A DNA stretch of 64,000 nucleotides from assembly GCF_014202075.1 (NCBI RefSeq), contig NZ_JACHFZ010000006.1, positions 1-64,000 on the forward strand, in the 5' to 3' direction. Below are positions 50,895 through 58,178 of this stretch, one piece after another. Made by a program: the position numbers and the translations under genes. The notes under the pieces are model-generated. The model saw only the letters and a list, made by a program, of their open reading frames with translations, was not told the DNA's origin and searched no databases. Source of the stretch: Brevundimonas basaltis (GTDB taxonomy: Bacteria; Pseudomonadota; Alphaproteobacteria; Caulobacterales; Caulobacteraceae). How positions within the stretch are numbered: the stretch's first letter is position 1; every line of letters begins with the position of its first letter.

Positions 50895-51299
50895 TCAGGA
50901 ATCCTGGCCAGCGGTCGAACATGGGGCATGGGGCGCGACTAGAGGCGCCGGCCGCGGGGTCGCGAGCCTTGTAAGCGCCGATTTCACATCGTCAAGCAAA
51001 CGGTCCCACGGGCGCTCCGCGGTGCCCATCCGGGCGATGAAGACATAGTCGCTGCCGGGTTGCGCCAGCTGCGGCGCCAGGGCCCGGGCGGCCTCGCGCA
51101 GGCGGCGCTTGGCGCGGTTGCGGACCACGGCCCCGCCGACCTTGCGCGTGGCGGTGAAGCCGAGCCGCACCGTCGGATCGTCGTCCTTTCGGTCGAGCCG
51201 CTGCACGACCACGGCGCCGCGGGCCTCGGAAACGCCTTTCGCGGCCGCCAGGAACTGGGGCCGCGATGTCAGGCGTTCGATCTTGAAGTTCTGCTGCAT
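50895..51299 (-). CDS. rnpA: Ribonuclease P protein component
   Basis: RnpA is the protein subunit of RNase P, which matures tRNA 5' ends. From the ATG at 51299 it is 134 residues, with [18 protein letters not shown] at the N-terminus and the RNR signature in [19 protein letters not shown] longer frame reaching 51752 runs through a palindromic repeat and the rpmH region and is not credible. The tail ([20 protein letters not shown]) is longer than in most orthologues. Confidence 0.92.
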   Translation of the reverse strand: MQQNFKIERLTSRPQFLAAAKGVSEARGAVVVQRLDRKDDDPTVRLGFTATRKVGGAVVRNRAKRRLREAARALAPQLAQPGSDYVFIARMGTAERPWDRLLDDVKSALTRLATPRPAPLVAPHAPCSTAGQDS

Positions 51300-51302
51300 T
51301 GT

Positions 51303-51419
51303 CCTCCCCCACCGGGGGAGGGGAACCGCGAAGCGGTGGAGGGAGCAAACCACATCCACCGCATTCGGGTCAGACCCCTCCACCATGCTTCGCATGGTCC
51401 CCCTCCCCCGATGGGGAGG
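51303..51419. repeat. Double palindromic element between rpmH and rnpA
   Basis: Two head-to-head copies of the palindromic family are present: CCTCCCCC-ACC-GGGGGAGG (51303-51321) with ACCGC-GAA-GCGGT (51325-51337), and ACCATGC-TTC-GCATGGT (51382-51398) with CCTCCCC-CGAT-GGGGAGG (51402-51419). All stems are perfect. They fill most of the rpmH-rnpA intergenic space in a normally tight operon. Confidence 0.82.
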
Positions 51420-51430
51420 AACGGAAAGGG

Positions 51431-51565
51431 TCAGGCCGTCAGGCGCTTGCGGCCCTTGGCGCGGCGACGCTGGACGATCTTCTGTCCGTTCTTGGTGGCC
51501 ATCCGCGAACGGAAGCCGTGACGGCGCTTGCGCACGAGTCGCGACGGCTGATAGGTCCGCTTCAC
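51431..51565 (-). CDS. rpmH: 50S ribosomal protein L34
   Basis: The 44-residue, very basic protein reads [19 protein letters not shown] and ends [12 protein letters not shown], the full conserved length of bacterial L34. It starts with GTG at 51565; longer frames upstream are not supported. It heads the rpmH-rnpA-yidC-yihA operon. Confidence 0.96.
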   Translation of the reverse strand: MKRTYQPSRLVRKRRHGFRSRMATKNGQKIVQRRRAKGRKRLTA

Positions 51566-51684
51566 GGTCGGCTCCTGGGACTGAAAACAAGGTGGGCGGC
51601 GGAAAGTGGTCCGTCGCGGGAAGGGCGGGCGTATAAGCGGGGAAGCCCGTGGTGTCAACGCCGCGGGACGCCAGCGGAGAGACG

Positions 51685-52407
51685 ATGGACCGGGTCAAAC
51701 GCTTCCTGCCCCTGATCGCGCTGGGATGCGTGATCGTCCTGATCTTCGCCATGGGCTGGAACCGCTACCTGTCGCTCGACACCCTGCGCGACCACGGCCA
51801 GGCCTTCCGGGACTTCACGGCCGCCAACTATCTGCTCAGCCTGCTGATCCTGATGCTGGTGTTCGCGACGCTGACAGCCAGCGTCGTGCCGGGCGTTTTC
51901 TTCCTCACCATCACCGCCGGCTATCTGTTCGGGCCGTGGGTGGGCGGGGTCTCGACCTCGATCGCGGCCACGGCGGGGGCGCTGGTGGTCTACGCCGTGA
52001 CCCGGTCCGCCCTGGGGGAGGCGCTGCGGCGCAAGGCCGAGCGCGACGCCGGCCTGATGCAGAAAGTCTGCGACGCCATCGACCGCGACACCTTCTGGTA
52101 TGTGCTGGGCGCCCGCCTTGCGGTGGTGGTGCCGTTCCACATGATCAATGTCGCGGCCGGGATAATGGCCGTGCGCCTCGGCCCCTATACGGCCGCCACC
52201 GTGATCGGCCTGTTGCCCGCCCACATCATCTACTGCTGGATCGGCGCGCGGCTGAACACCCTGCTCGTCAACGATCCGAATCCTGACTTCCAGGCTCTGT
52301 TCGCCCAGTTCTGGGCGCCGATGGCCGGCGTTTTCGTGCTGGCCGTCCTCCTGCCCTTCGCGATGAAGGGGCTGCAGGCGGCCATGCAGCGGCGGCGGGC
52401 GACATGA
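51685..52407 (+). CDS. TVP38/TMEM64-family (VTT domain) membrane protein
   Basis: The 240-residue protein has an N-terminal helix (about residues 6-26) and a VTT/DedA-like domain with [40 protein letters not shown] and [17 protein letters not shown], plus a C-terminal helix. Family members are thought to move or scramble lipids. The start at 51685 has GGAGA upstream. The gene is divergent from rpmH and 40 bases before a histidine kinase. Confidence 0.85.
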   Translation: MDRVKRFLPLIALGCVIVLIFAMGWNRYLSLDTLRDHGQAFRDFTAANYLLSLLILMLVFATLTASVVPGVFFLTITAGYLFGPWVGGVSTSIAATAGALVVYAVTRSALGEALRRKAERDAGLMQKVCDAIDRDTFWYVLGARLAVVVPFHMINVAAGIMAVRLGPYTAATVIGLLPAHIIYCWIGARLNTLLVNDPNPDFQALFAQFWAPMAGVFVLAVLLPFAMKGLQAAMQRRRAT

Positions 52408-52447
52408 CCGAGGCAGCGGTTGGCCCAAGCTTTGCGTTAGGGGAGGC

Positions 52448-53911
52448 ATGAGCGAGGCGCGGCAGTCCCCGGCGAACGACGGCGAACGGCGCCTGCGCCT
52501 GCCCGACGACTGGCGCGACCGCCTGCGCTTCCATGCACCCGACGCCTTGGCGTGGCGGCTGCTGCTGCTGACCTTCGTGTTCACGGCGGTGGTCGAGGTG
52601 CTGATCGTCGCCCCCAGCGCCGCCAGCTTCCACGAGCGCTGGCTGCTGGACCGGCTGCAGTCGGCCGAACTGGCCTCGGTCGGGGTGGAGGCCCTGCCAT
52701 ATTCGGCGGTCGAGGACGACGTCGCCGAACAGCTGCTGGCCATTGGCGGCGTGCAGGCGGTGGTAGTCGGCGACCAGGGCGTGCGGCGGCTGCTGCTGCA
52801 GGCCCCCAACCTGCCGCGCACGCCCGATCTGATCGATCTGCGCGAGGCGCGCCCGGTCACCCGGCTGCTGGATCCGTGGCGCACCCTGGCAGGGCACCCC
52901 GATCGATCGATCCGGGTACAGGCGCGGCCCCGCTACCGGTCGGGCGACTTCATCGAGATTCTGGCCCCGGCGGAGCCCCTGAAGCAGGAACTTCGGGCCT
53001 TCCTGCTCAACAGCCTGCTGATGTCGCTGCTGCTCTCGCTGGTGGCGGGCGGCCTGCTCTACGGCGGCCTGGCCCTCCTGGTGCTGCAGCCGCTGCGGCG
53101 GGTGACGCGCTCGATCGAGCGATTCGCCATCGATCCCGAGGCCGAGGGCGACCCGCCCAGCGACCGGCACGACGAGATCGGCCGGGTCGAGCGCGAACTG
53201 GCGCGGATGCAGGGCGAGGTGCGCCAGTCGCTGCGCTCGCGGGCCCGGCTGGTGGCGCTGGGCGAGGCGGTGGCCAAGATCAACCACGACCTTCGCAACA
53301 TGCTGACCTCGGCGCAGATCGCGTCCGAACGGCTCGCCGACTCACCCGACCCCCAGGTCGCCAAGGCGCTGCCGCGGCTGGAGCGGGCGCTCGGCCGGGC
53401 CGCAGCCCTGTCACGCAACGTTCTGGAGTACGGCCGCAGCGAGGAGCCCGAGCCGCAGCGCGTCGTCGCGGCCCTCGGCGCGGCCGTCACCGTGGCGGCC
53501 GAGGACGCGGGCCTGTCGAGCGAAGGGGTGCGGCTCGCGAAGACCATCCCGGCGCGGTTCACCGTCCACGCCGACCCCGACCAGTTGCACCGCATCCTGG
53601 TCAATCTGATGCGCAACGCCCGTCAGGCTATCGAGGGCGACTCCGCCCGCGCGGGCCGCAAGGGCGTGGTGAAGGTCAGCGCCGTGCACGAGGGCGGGGA
53701 GACGGTCATCCGCATCGCCGACAACGGGCCCGGCATACCGCCCCGGCTGGCCGACCAGCTGTTCGAGCCCTTCGTCAGCGGGCGCAGTTCGGACGGCACA
53801 GGCCTGGGCCTGACCATTTCGCGCGAGCTGGCGGTCAGCCACGGCGGCGACCTGCGTCTCGTTGGCGCCGGACCCGAGGGCACGACCTTCGAACTGCGGC
53901 TCCCGGACTGA
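52448..53911 (+). CDS. Orphan sensor histidine kinase
   Basis: The 487-residue protein has a first membrane helix near residues 37-58, a periplasmic sensor region (about 59-180), a second helix (about 190-215) and a HAMP-like linker. The kinase core follows, with the H-box GEAVAKINHDLRNMLTSAQIASERL and ATPase motifs NLMRNARQAIE, IADNGPGIPPRLADQLFEPF and GTGLGLTISRELAVSHGG. The HDLRN box fits a HisKA-like family also found in Caulobacterales. No response regulator gene is near, so its partner is unknown. Confidence 0.9.
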   Translation: MSEARQSPANDGERRLRLPDDWRDRLRFHAPDALAWRLLLLTFVFTAVVEVLIVAPSAASFHERWLLDRLQSAELASVGVEALPYSAVEDDVAEQLLAIGGVQAVVVGDQGVRRLLLQAPNLPRTPDLIDLREARPVTRLLDPWRTLAGHPDRSIRVQARPRYRSGDFIEILAPAEPLKQELRAFLLNSLLMSLLLSLVAGGLLYGGLALLVLQPLRRVTRSIERFAIDPEAEGDPPSDRHDEIGRVERELARMQGEVRQSLRSRARLVALGEAVAKINHDLRNMLTSAQIASERLADSPDPQVAKALPRLERALGRAAALSRNVLEYGRSEEPEPQRVVAALGAAVTVAAEDAGLSSEGVRLAKTIPARFTVHADPDQLHRILVNLMRNARQAIEGDSARAGRKGVVKVSAVHEGGETVIRIADNGPGIPPRLADQLFEPFVSGRSSDGTGLGLTISRELAVSHGGDLRLVGAGPEGTTFELRLPD

Positions 53912-54014
53912 GCGAATGGGGCGGCGCCAAATCGCCGGATCGGCGTTATCCCTCGCGGACAGCCTCGAAACGGCCCAGCCTGTTGGCCAGGCCTTCGCAA
54001 GACAGGAGCCTGTG

Positions 54015-54464
54015 ATGATCCGATTGACCCTGACCGCAGCCGTCGCTCTGACGCTCGCCGCCGCGCCCGTCTTCGCCCAGACCGCGCCTTCCCCGACCAG
54101 CGCCCAGCCGGGATCGGAGGAATGGCTGCGCCTGCGCGGCGAGATGTACAAGCGCGCGCCGGACTCCGAGCAAGACCCCGCCGAGGTCGCCGCGACGGCC
54201 CGGCTGAACGCCGAGATCGCCGCCCGCAACGCCGCCGCCGCCGAGACGGAGGCCGAGGCCATGGCCGCCTTCGAGGATCGCAACGCCGCCTGGCGCGCCG
54301 AGGCAGCCCGGCTTGAGACCGAGCGGGTCCAGTGGGAGGCCAACGCCGCCGCCGCCAGCGCCGCCCGGGCGCAGTGGGAACGGGAGCGGGCCGCCTGGGA
54401 AGCGCAAATGGAAGCCTGCCGGCGGTCGGGCCGGGTCTGCGTGAGCCCGCCTCCGGGCTACTGA
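54015..54464 (+). CDS. Secreted coiled-coil protein of unknown function
   Basis: The 149-residue precursor has a signal peptide (about residues 1-22, ending VFAQ). A long Ala/Glu/Arg-rich helix follows (about 55-130) with heptad-like spacing (ETEAEAMAAFEDRNAAWRAEAARLE), then a short tail with two cysteines (ACRRSGRVC) and PPPGY. It should act in the periplasm or be tethered to the envelope by protein contacts. No domain recognised. A CAGGAG ribosome site precedes the ATG. Confidence 0.7.
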   Translation: MIRLTLTAAVALTLAAAPVFAQTAPSPTSAQPGSEEWLRLRGEMYKRAPDSEQDPAEVAATARLNAEIAARNAAAAETEAEAMAAFEDRNAAWRAEAARLETERVQWEANAAAASAARAQWERERAAWEAQMEACRRSGRVCVSPPPGY

Positions 54465-54541
54465 ATCGGCTCTGAGGGCCGCGCCGGCGTTGCGGCGGGC
54501 CGGCCCGCGTGACACCGTGGCGGCGCTCCGGGGACCCGCCG

Positions 54542-55375
54542 ATGACCGACGCCGCCGCCGATCCGCCGCCCGAGGCCGTGAGACCGGCATCCGCGTCTGG
54601 CGCTGGACGCCGGGCGGACCGGCCGCTGCCGGGCGGGCGAACCGACACCTGGCGGCATCCGCTGACGGTGCGGATCACCCACTGGATCAACGTCGTCGCC
54701 GTCGTCGTCCTGCTGATGAGCGGGCTGAACATCCTCGCGGCCCATCCGCATCTCTACTGGGGCCTGAGTTCGACCTTCGCCGATCCCTGGCTGAGCACGC
54801 CCACGGTCCCGAACTGGCTGCTGATCCCCCAGGGGCGCAACCTGGCCGAGGCGCGCAAATGGCATTTCCTGTTCGCCTGGATCTTCGTCGCCAACGGGCT
54901 GGTCTATCTGATCTGGGCGCTCGTCTCCGGCCGCTTGCGGCGCCGGCTGGCGCCCAGCGGACGGGACCTGCGCGGCTTCTGGCCGGCGGTGAGGGAACAT
55001 GCCCGCTTCCACTTCCCGACCGACGACCGCGCGCGGACCTACAACGTCATCCAGAAGCTGACCTATCTGGCCATGGTGCTGGCGGTGCTGCCGATGATGT
55101 TGATCACCGGCCTGTCGATGTCGCCGGGCTTCAACGCGATCGGCGGGGTGCTGCTCGAGATCATGGGCGGGCGCCAGTCGGCGCGGACCCTGCACTTCAT
55201 CTCGGCGGGCCTGATCGTCGGGTTCATCGTCGTCCATGTCGGGCTGGTGATCTGGACCGGCTTCTTCAACAACATGCGCGCGATGATCACCGGCTGGTTC
55301 ACGATCCAGCCGCCGGGATCGACGGCTGGGCCGAAGCTCCGGCGGCGGCCGCCTGCAGACGGAGCCGGGTCATGA
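54542..55375 (+). CDS. Cytochrome b561-like membrane protein
   Basis: The 277-residue protein has a disordered Pro-rich N-terminus (about residues 1-40) followed by HPLTVRITHWINVVAVVVLLMSGLNI, the first heme-binding helix of the bacterial cytochrome b561/YedZ-like group. Three further helices carry His residues in AGLIVGFIVVHVGLV and elsewhere. It is coupled by a four-base overlap to a molybdopterin oxidoreductase, so it probably passes electrons between the quinone pool and that periplasmic enzyme. A GTG at 54509 is a possible alternative start. Confidence 0.85.
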   Translation: MTDAAADPPPEAVRPASASGAGRRADRPLPGGRTDTWRHPLTVRITHWINVVAVVVLLMSGLNILAAHPHLYWGLSSTFADPWLSTPTVPNWLLIPQGRNLAEARKWHFLFAWIFVANGLVYLIWALVSGRLRRRLAPSGRDLRGFWPAVREHARFHFPTDDRARTYNVIQKLTYLAMVLAVLPMMLITGLSMSPGFNAIGGVLLEIMGGRQSARTLHFISAGLIVGFIVVHVGLVIWTGFFNNMRAMITGWFTIQPPGSTAGPKLRRRPPADGAGS

Positions 55376-56130
55376 ACCGTCGCCGCTGGCTGACCGGGGC
55401 GCTGGCCACCGCAATGGCGTCCGTGGTCTCCGCCTGCGGCGAGGCCAGCTGGCGGCTGTCGGAACAGGCCCGGCGCATGGGCGAGGGGCTGACCCGGCGG
55501 GCGCAGCGCCTCCTGATCCCGCGCGACGCCCTCGCGCCGACCTACAGCCGGGCCGAAATCTCGCCCGACTTCAGGGCCAATGGCTCGATCGATCCCGCCG
55601 CGTCAGACTATCGGGCGCTGAAGGCGGACGGCTTCGCCGGCTACCGGCTGGTGCTGGACGGGCTGGTCGAGCGGCCCTTGTCGCTCAGCCTCGCCGAACT
55701 GCGGACGCGGCCGGCGCAGACCCAGATCACCAAACACGACTGCGTCGAGGGCTGGACCTCGATCGGCGAATGGACCGGGGTGCGACTGGAAACCCTGCTG
55801 GACGAGGCGGGGCTGAAGCCCGAGGCCCGCTACATCGTCTTCCACTGTTTCGACGCCCTCGATCAGCGCGAGGACGGCGAGCGCTATTACGAGAGCATCG
55901 ACCTGATCGACGCCCGGCACCCGCAGACCATCCTCGCCTGGGACATGAACGGCGAGACCCTGCCCGTGCCGCACGGGGCGCCGCTGCGGCTCAGGGTCGA
56001 GCGCCAGCTGGGCTACAAACACGCCAAATACATCCGCCGCATCGAGGCGGTGGAAAGCTTCGCCCACATCGGCCGCGGCAAGGGCGGCTATTGGGAAGAC
56101 CGGGGGTACGAGTGGTACGCGGGGATCTGA
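55372..56130 (+). CDS. Periplasmic molybdopterin-dependent oxidoreductase (YedY/SUOX fold)
   Basis: The 252-residue precursor has an RRR-containing N-terminal signal (MNRRRWLTGALATAMASVVSACG) with a possible lipobox SACG, so Tat export and perhaps lipid anchoring are possible. The sulfite-oxidase-fold core has the Moco-ligating Cys in KHDCVEGWTS, the LAWDMNGETLPVPHGAPLRLRV segment and the C-terminal YWEDRGYEWYAGI. It is coupled to the cytochrome b561-like gene by a four-base overlap. YedY repairs methionine sulfoxide in periplasmic proteins in E. coli; the same role is possible here but not shown. Confidence 0.88.
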   Translation: MNRRRWLTGALATAMASVVSACGEASWRLSEQARRMGEGLTRRAQRLLIPRDALAPTYSRAEISPDFRANGSIDPAASDYRALKADGFAGYRLVLDGLVERPLSLSLAELRTRPAQTQITKHDCVEGWTSIGEWTGVRLETLLDEAGLKPEARYIVFHCFDALDQREDGERYYESIDLIDARHPQTILAWDMNGETLPVPHGAPLRLRVERQLGYKHAKYIRRIEAVESFAHIGRGKGGYWEDRGYEWYAGI

Positions 56131-56132
56131 GT

Positions 56133-56212
56133 GACACCTGATCGACGCCAGCGGGTGTCTCGCTTGTCTTTCGTGTCGCGGAAGATGTCCCGATTGTAGC
56201 GAGCCAGGTGTC
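56133..56212. other. Short spacer with inverted repeat between convergent genes
   Basis: GACACCTG (56133-56140) and CAGGTGTC (56205-56212) are exact complements, and GGTGTCTCG recurs three times between 56154 and 56224. It lies in the gap between the YedY-like and nrdB stops. It could be a terminator region; no T tract is seen. Confidence 0.35.
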
Positions 56213-56277
56213 TCGGGTGTCTCGCGCGAATTGTCTTGGTCAGCCGGATCCGGATCCGCGGTCTGCAATCGGTCGCT

Positions 56278-57324
56278 TCAGCCCTCGGCCGGCTCTTCCG
56301 TGCGCTTTTTCATCATGGCGTCGAAGCTGTCCCAGACACCGGCGGCGCCGTGCCACGAGCCCTTGGTGGCGGCCTTGGAGTATTCGGTGGCGCGAGCCTC
56401 GAAGAAGTTGGCGTGTTCGACGCCCGACAGCATCGACTGGAGCCACGGCAGCGGATTCTCCTTCGCTCCGAACAACTCGGGCAGGTGCAACTGGCGCAGG
56501 CGCCAGTCGGCGATGAAGCGGATATAGGCCTTGATGTCCGAAGGGGTCATGCCGTTGACCGGCCCCATCTCGAAGGCCAGGTCGATGAAGCGGTCCTCCA
56601 TCTCGACCACGGTGCGGCAGCATTCGACGATGTCGTCGGCCACGGCCTTGGTGACGGCCCCCGTCTCCTTGTTGAAGGCGTGGTACAGCTTGATGATGCC
56701 CTCGCAGTGCAGGCTCTCGTCGCGCACCGACCAGCTGACGATCTGGCCCATGCCCTTCATCTTGTTCTGGCGCGGGAAGTTCATCAGCATCGCGAAGCTG
56801 GCGAACAGCTGCAGCCCTTCCGAGAAGCCGCCGAACATGGCCAGCGTCCGGGCGATGTCGCCGTCGGTGTCGACGCCGAACTTGCCCATGAAGTCATGCT
56901 TGTCCCTCATGGCCTCGTATTCCATGAAGGCGCCGAACTCGCTCTCGGGCATGCCGATGGTCTCGAGCAGCAGGGCGTAGGCGGCGATGTGGATGGTCTC
57001 CATGTTGGCGAAGGACGCCAGCATCATCTTGACCTCGGTCGGTTTGAACACCCGACCGTAGCGCTCCATGTAGTTGTCCTGGACCTCGATGTCCGCCTGG
57101 GTGAAGAAGCGGAAAATCTGGGTCAGAAGATTGCGTTCGCTGTCGGTCAGATTGGCCGCCCAGTCCTTGCAATCCTCGCCGAGCGGCACCTCCTCCGGCA
57201 TCCAGTGGACCTGCTGCTGCTTCTTCCACATGTCGAACGCCCACGGATAGCGGAACGGCTTGTAGGCCGCCGAGGCGGTCAGCAGGCCGGGGGTGGAGGT
57301 CTGGATCGGGGCGTGCGCGTTCAT
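56278..57324 (-). CDS. nrdB: Ribonucleoside-diphosphate reductase beta subunit (class I)
   Basis: NrdB houses the di-iron/tyrosyl radical that starts each turnover in NrdA. The 348-residue protein has the metal ligands in NMETIHIAAYALLLE, where the EXXHXXXY pattern gives Glu, His and the radical Tyr. Further ligands lie in SVRDESLHCEGI. The C-terminal tail is acidic and would dock NrdA. It is a single leftward gene about 33 kb from nrdA. Two NrdR-like boxes precede it, as they do nrdA. Confidence 0.93.
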   Translation of the reverse strand: MNAHAPIQTSTPGLLTASAAYKPFRYPWAFDMWKKQQQVHWMPEEVPLGEDCKDWAANLTDSERNLLTQIFRFFTQADIEVQDNYMERYGRVFKPTEVKMMLASFANMETIHIAAYALLLETIGMPESEFGAFMEYEAMRDKHDFMGKFGVDTDGDIARTLAMFGGFSEGLQLFASFAMLMNFPRQNKMKGMGQIVSWSVRDESLHCEGIIKLYHAFNKETGAVTKAVADDIVECCRTVVEMEDRFIDLAFEMGPVNGMTPSDIKAYIRFIADWRLRQLHLPELFGAKENPLPWLQSMLSGVEHANFFEARATEYSKAATKGSWHGAAGVWDSFDAMMKKRTEEPAEG

Positions 57325-57702
57325 CGAGGCAACTCTGTCGGCGAATCCGGAAGGAGGCGTTCACCATGCGGGCGAGCCGCGCCGGCGCCAAGCCAGAATG
57401 CGGCTATATTGCGATCACTTTTTCTGAGACCGCTAGATGTGGTAGGCGCGGCACAGACTTCTGGGGAGAAGCTGGGGACGGAACGGCGGCGTCCCCCGGC
57501 CACGCTTCTCTACATACGGTGGCCTGCAGAGGATCACCGATATGTGAGTGGAGGTCCAACCTTGGCTGTGAAAGGTCGAAGGGGTTCGGCCCGCCGGACC
57601 GGCCCGCATCCGTGAGGGATACGGGCGACCCCCGATCACAGAAGGGCGACGCCGCAGCGGTTTCGGCCGGCGACGCCAGGCTTCTTAAGGCAAGGTGCAG
57701 TC
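57325..57702. other. Gene-free region upstream of nrdB and the tail-collar gene
   Basis: The divergent nrdB and tail-collar promoters should lie here. Apart from the NrdR-like boxes, no repeat, hairpin or reading frame stands out; a plus-strand frame from 57366 has poor codon bias and overlaps the boxes. Confidence 0.5.
57399..57445 (-). promoter_or_regulatory. Paired NrdR-box-like sites upstream of nrdB
   Basis: On the nrdB sense strand CTACCACATCTAGCGG (57430-57445) and TCGCAATATAGCCGCA (57399-57414) match about 9 and 8 of 16 NrdR consensus positions. Their centres are 31 bp apart, the same spacing as in the nrdA upstream region. The individual boxes are weak; the shared spacing makes the pair credible. 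Confidence 0.42.
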
Positions 57703-58107
57703 ATGAATTCGATCAAGATTTTAGCTCTGACGGCGGCATCCGGCGCGGCATTGCTCGGCGCGCCAGGCCCGGCGACGGCGCAATCAGAGCCCTTGATCGG
57801 TCAGGTCTCCCTGTTCGGCACCAATTTCTGCCCGCGCGGTTGGCTGGCCGCAGACGGGGCCGTCCTGCCGATCGCGCAGTATTCGGCTCTGTTCTCGCTG
57901 TTCGGCACGACCTACGGCGGAGATGGCCGGACCACCTTCGCCCTGCCGGACCTGCGGGACCGGGCGCCGGTCGGTGAGTCCCGAACCAATCGGCTCGGGT
58001 CGCGCTCGGACACGCGCGGCGCTGGTCAACCCAACGCCTCGCAGGGCGGCGTCCTGGCGATGAGATGGTGTGTGGCGGTACAGGGGGTGTTCCCCGGTCG
58101 CTCATAA
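57703..58107 (+). CDS. Secreted tail-collar (Mdp-type) domain protein
   Basis: The 134-residue precursor has a signal peptide (about residues 1-27, ending ATAQ) and one phage tail collar domain: GQVSLFGTNFCPRGWLAADG...YSALFSLFGTTYGGDGRTTFALPDLRDRAPVG, ending in the typical WCVAVQGVFPGRS. It belongs to the microcystin-dependent/tail-collar group. Unlike phage tail proteins it has a cleavable signal and no phage genes nearby, so it is a chromosomal exported protein of unknown role. Two such cysteines (Cys43 and the C-terminal Cys) may pair. Confidence 0.8.
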   Translation: MNSIKILALTAASGAALLGAPGPATAQSEPLIGQVSLFGTNFCPRGWLAADGAVLPIAQYSALFSLFGTTYGGDGRTTFALPDLRDRAPVGESRTNRLGSRSDTRGAGQPNASQGGVLAMRWCVAVQGVFPGRS

Positions 58108-58178
58108 GGTGGCGCGGTTTCGCTGACGCCCGGCCGCTTCGGTTCGGAAAACAACCATCGCCCGAAGGCGGGCCGGGC

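Noticed and set aside
50895..51565. Replication origin near rpmH-rnpA
   Set aside because: In many bacteria oriC adjoins rpmH, but no dnaA gene or DnaA-box cluster was seen, and in Alphaproteobacteria the origin is elsewhere.
50895..51752. Extended RnpA with a 150-residue N-terminus
   Set aside because: The extension would read through a palindromic repeat and the rpmH gene region; the conserved start is at 51299.
56236..57615. 459-codon plus-strand frame antisense to nrdB
   Set aside because: Shadow coding; nrdB ligand motifs are intact on the minus strand.
57366..57977. 203-codon plus-strand frame upstream of the tail-collar gene
   Set aside because: It overlaps the NrdR-like boxes and the start of the real gene in another frame and shows no domain.
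57703..58107. Prophage remnant
   Set aside because: Only a tail-collar domain with a signal peptide; no integrase, terminase, capsid or attachment repeats in the neighbourhood.
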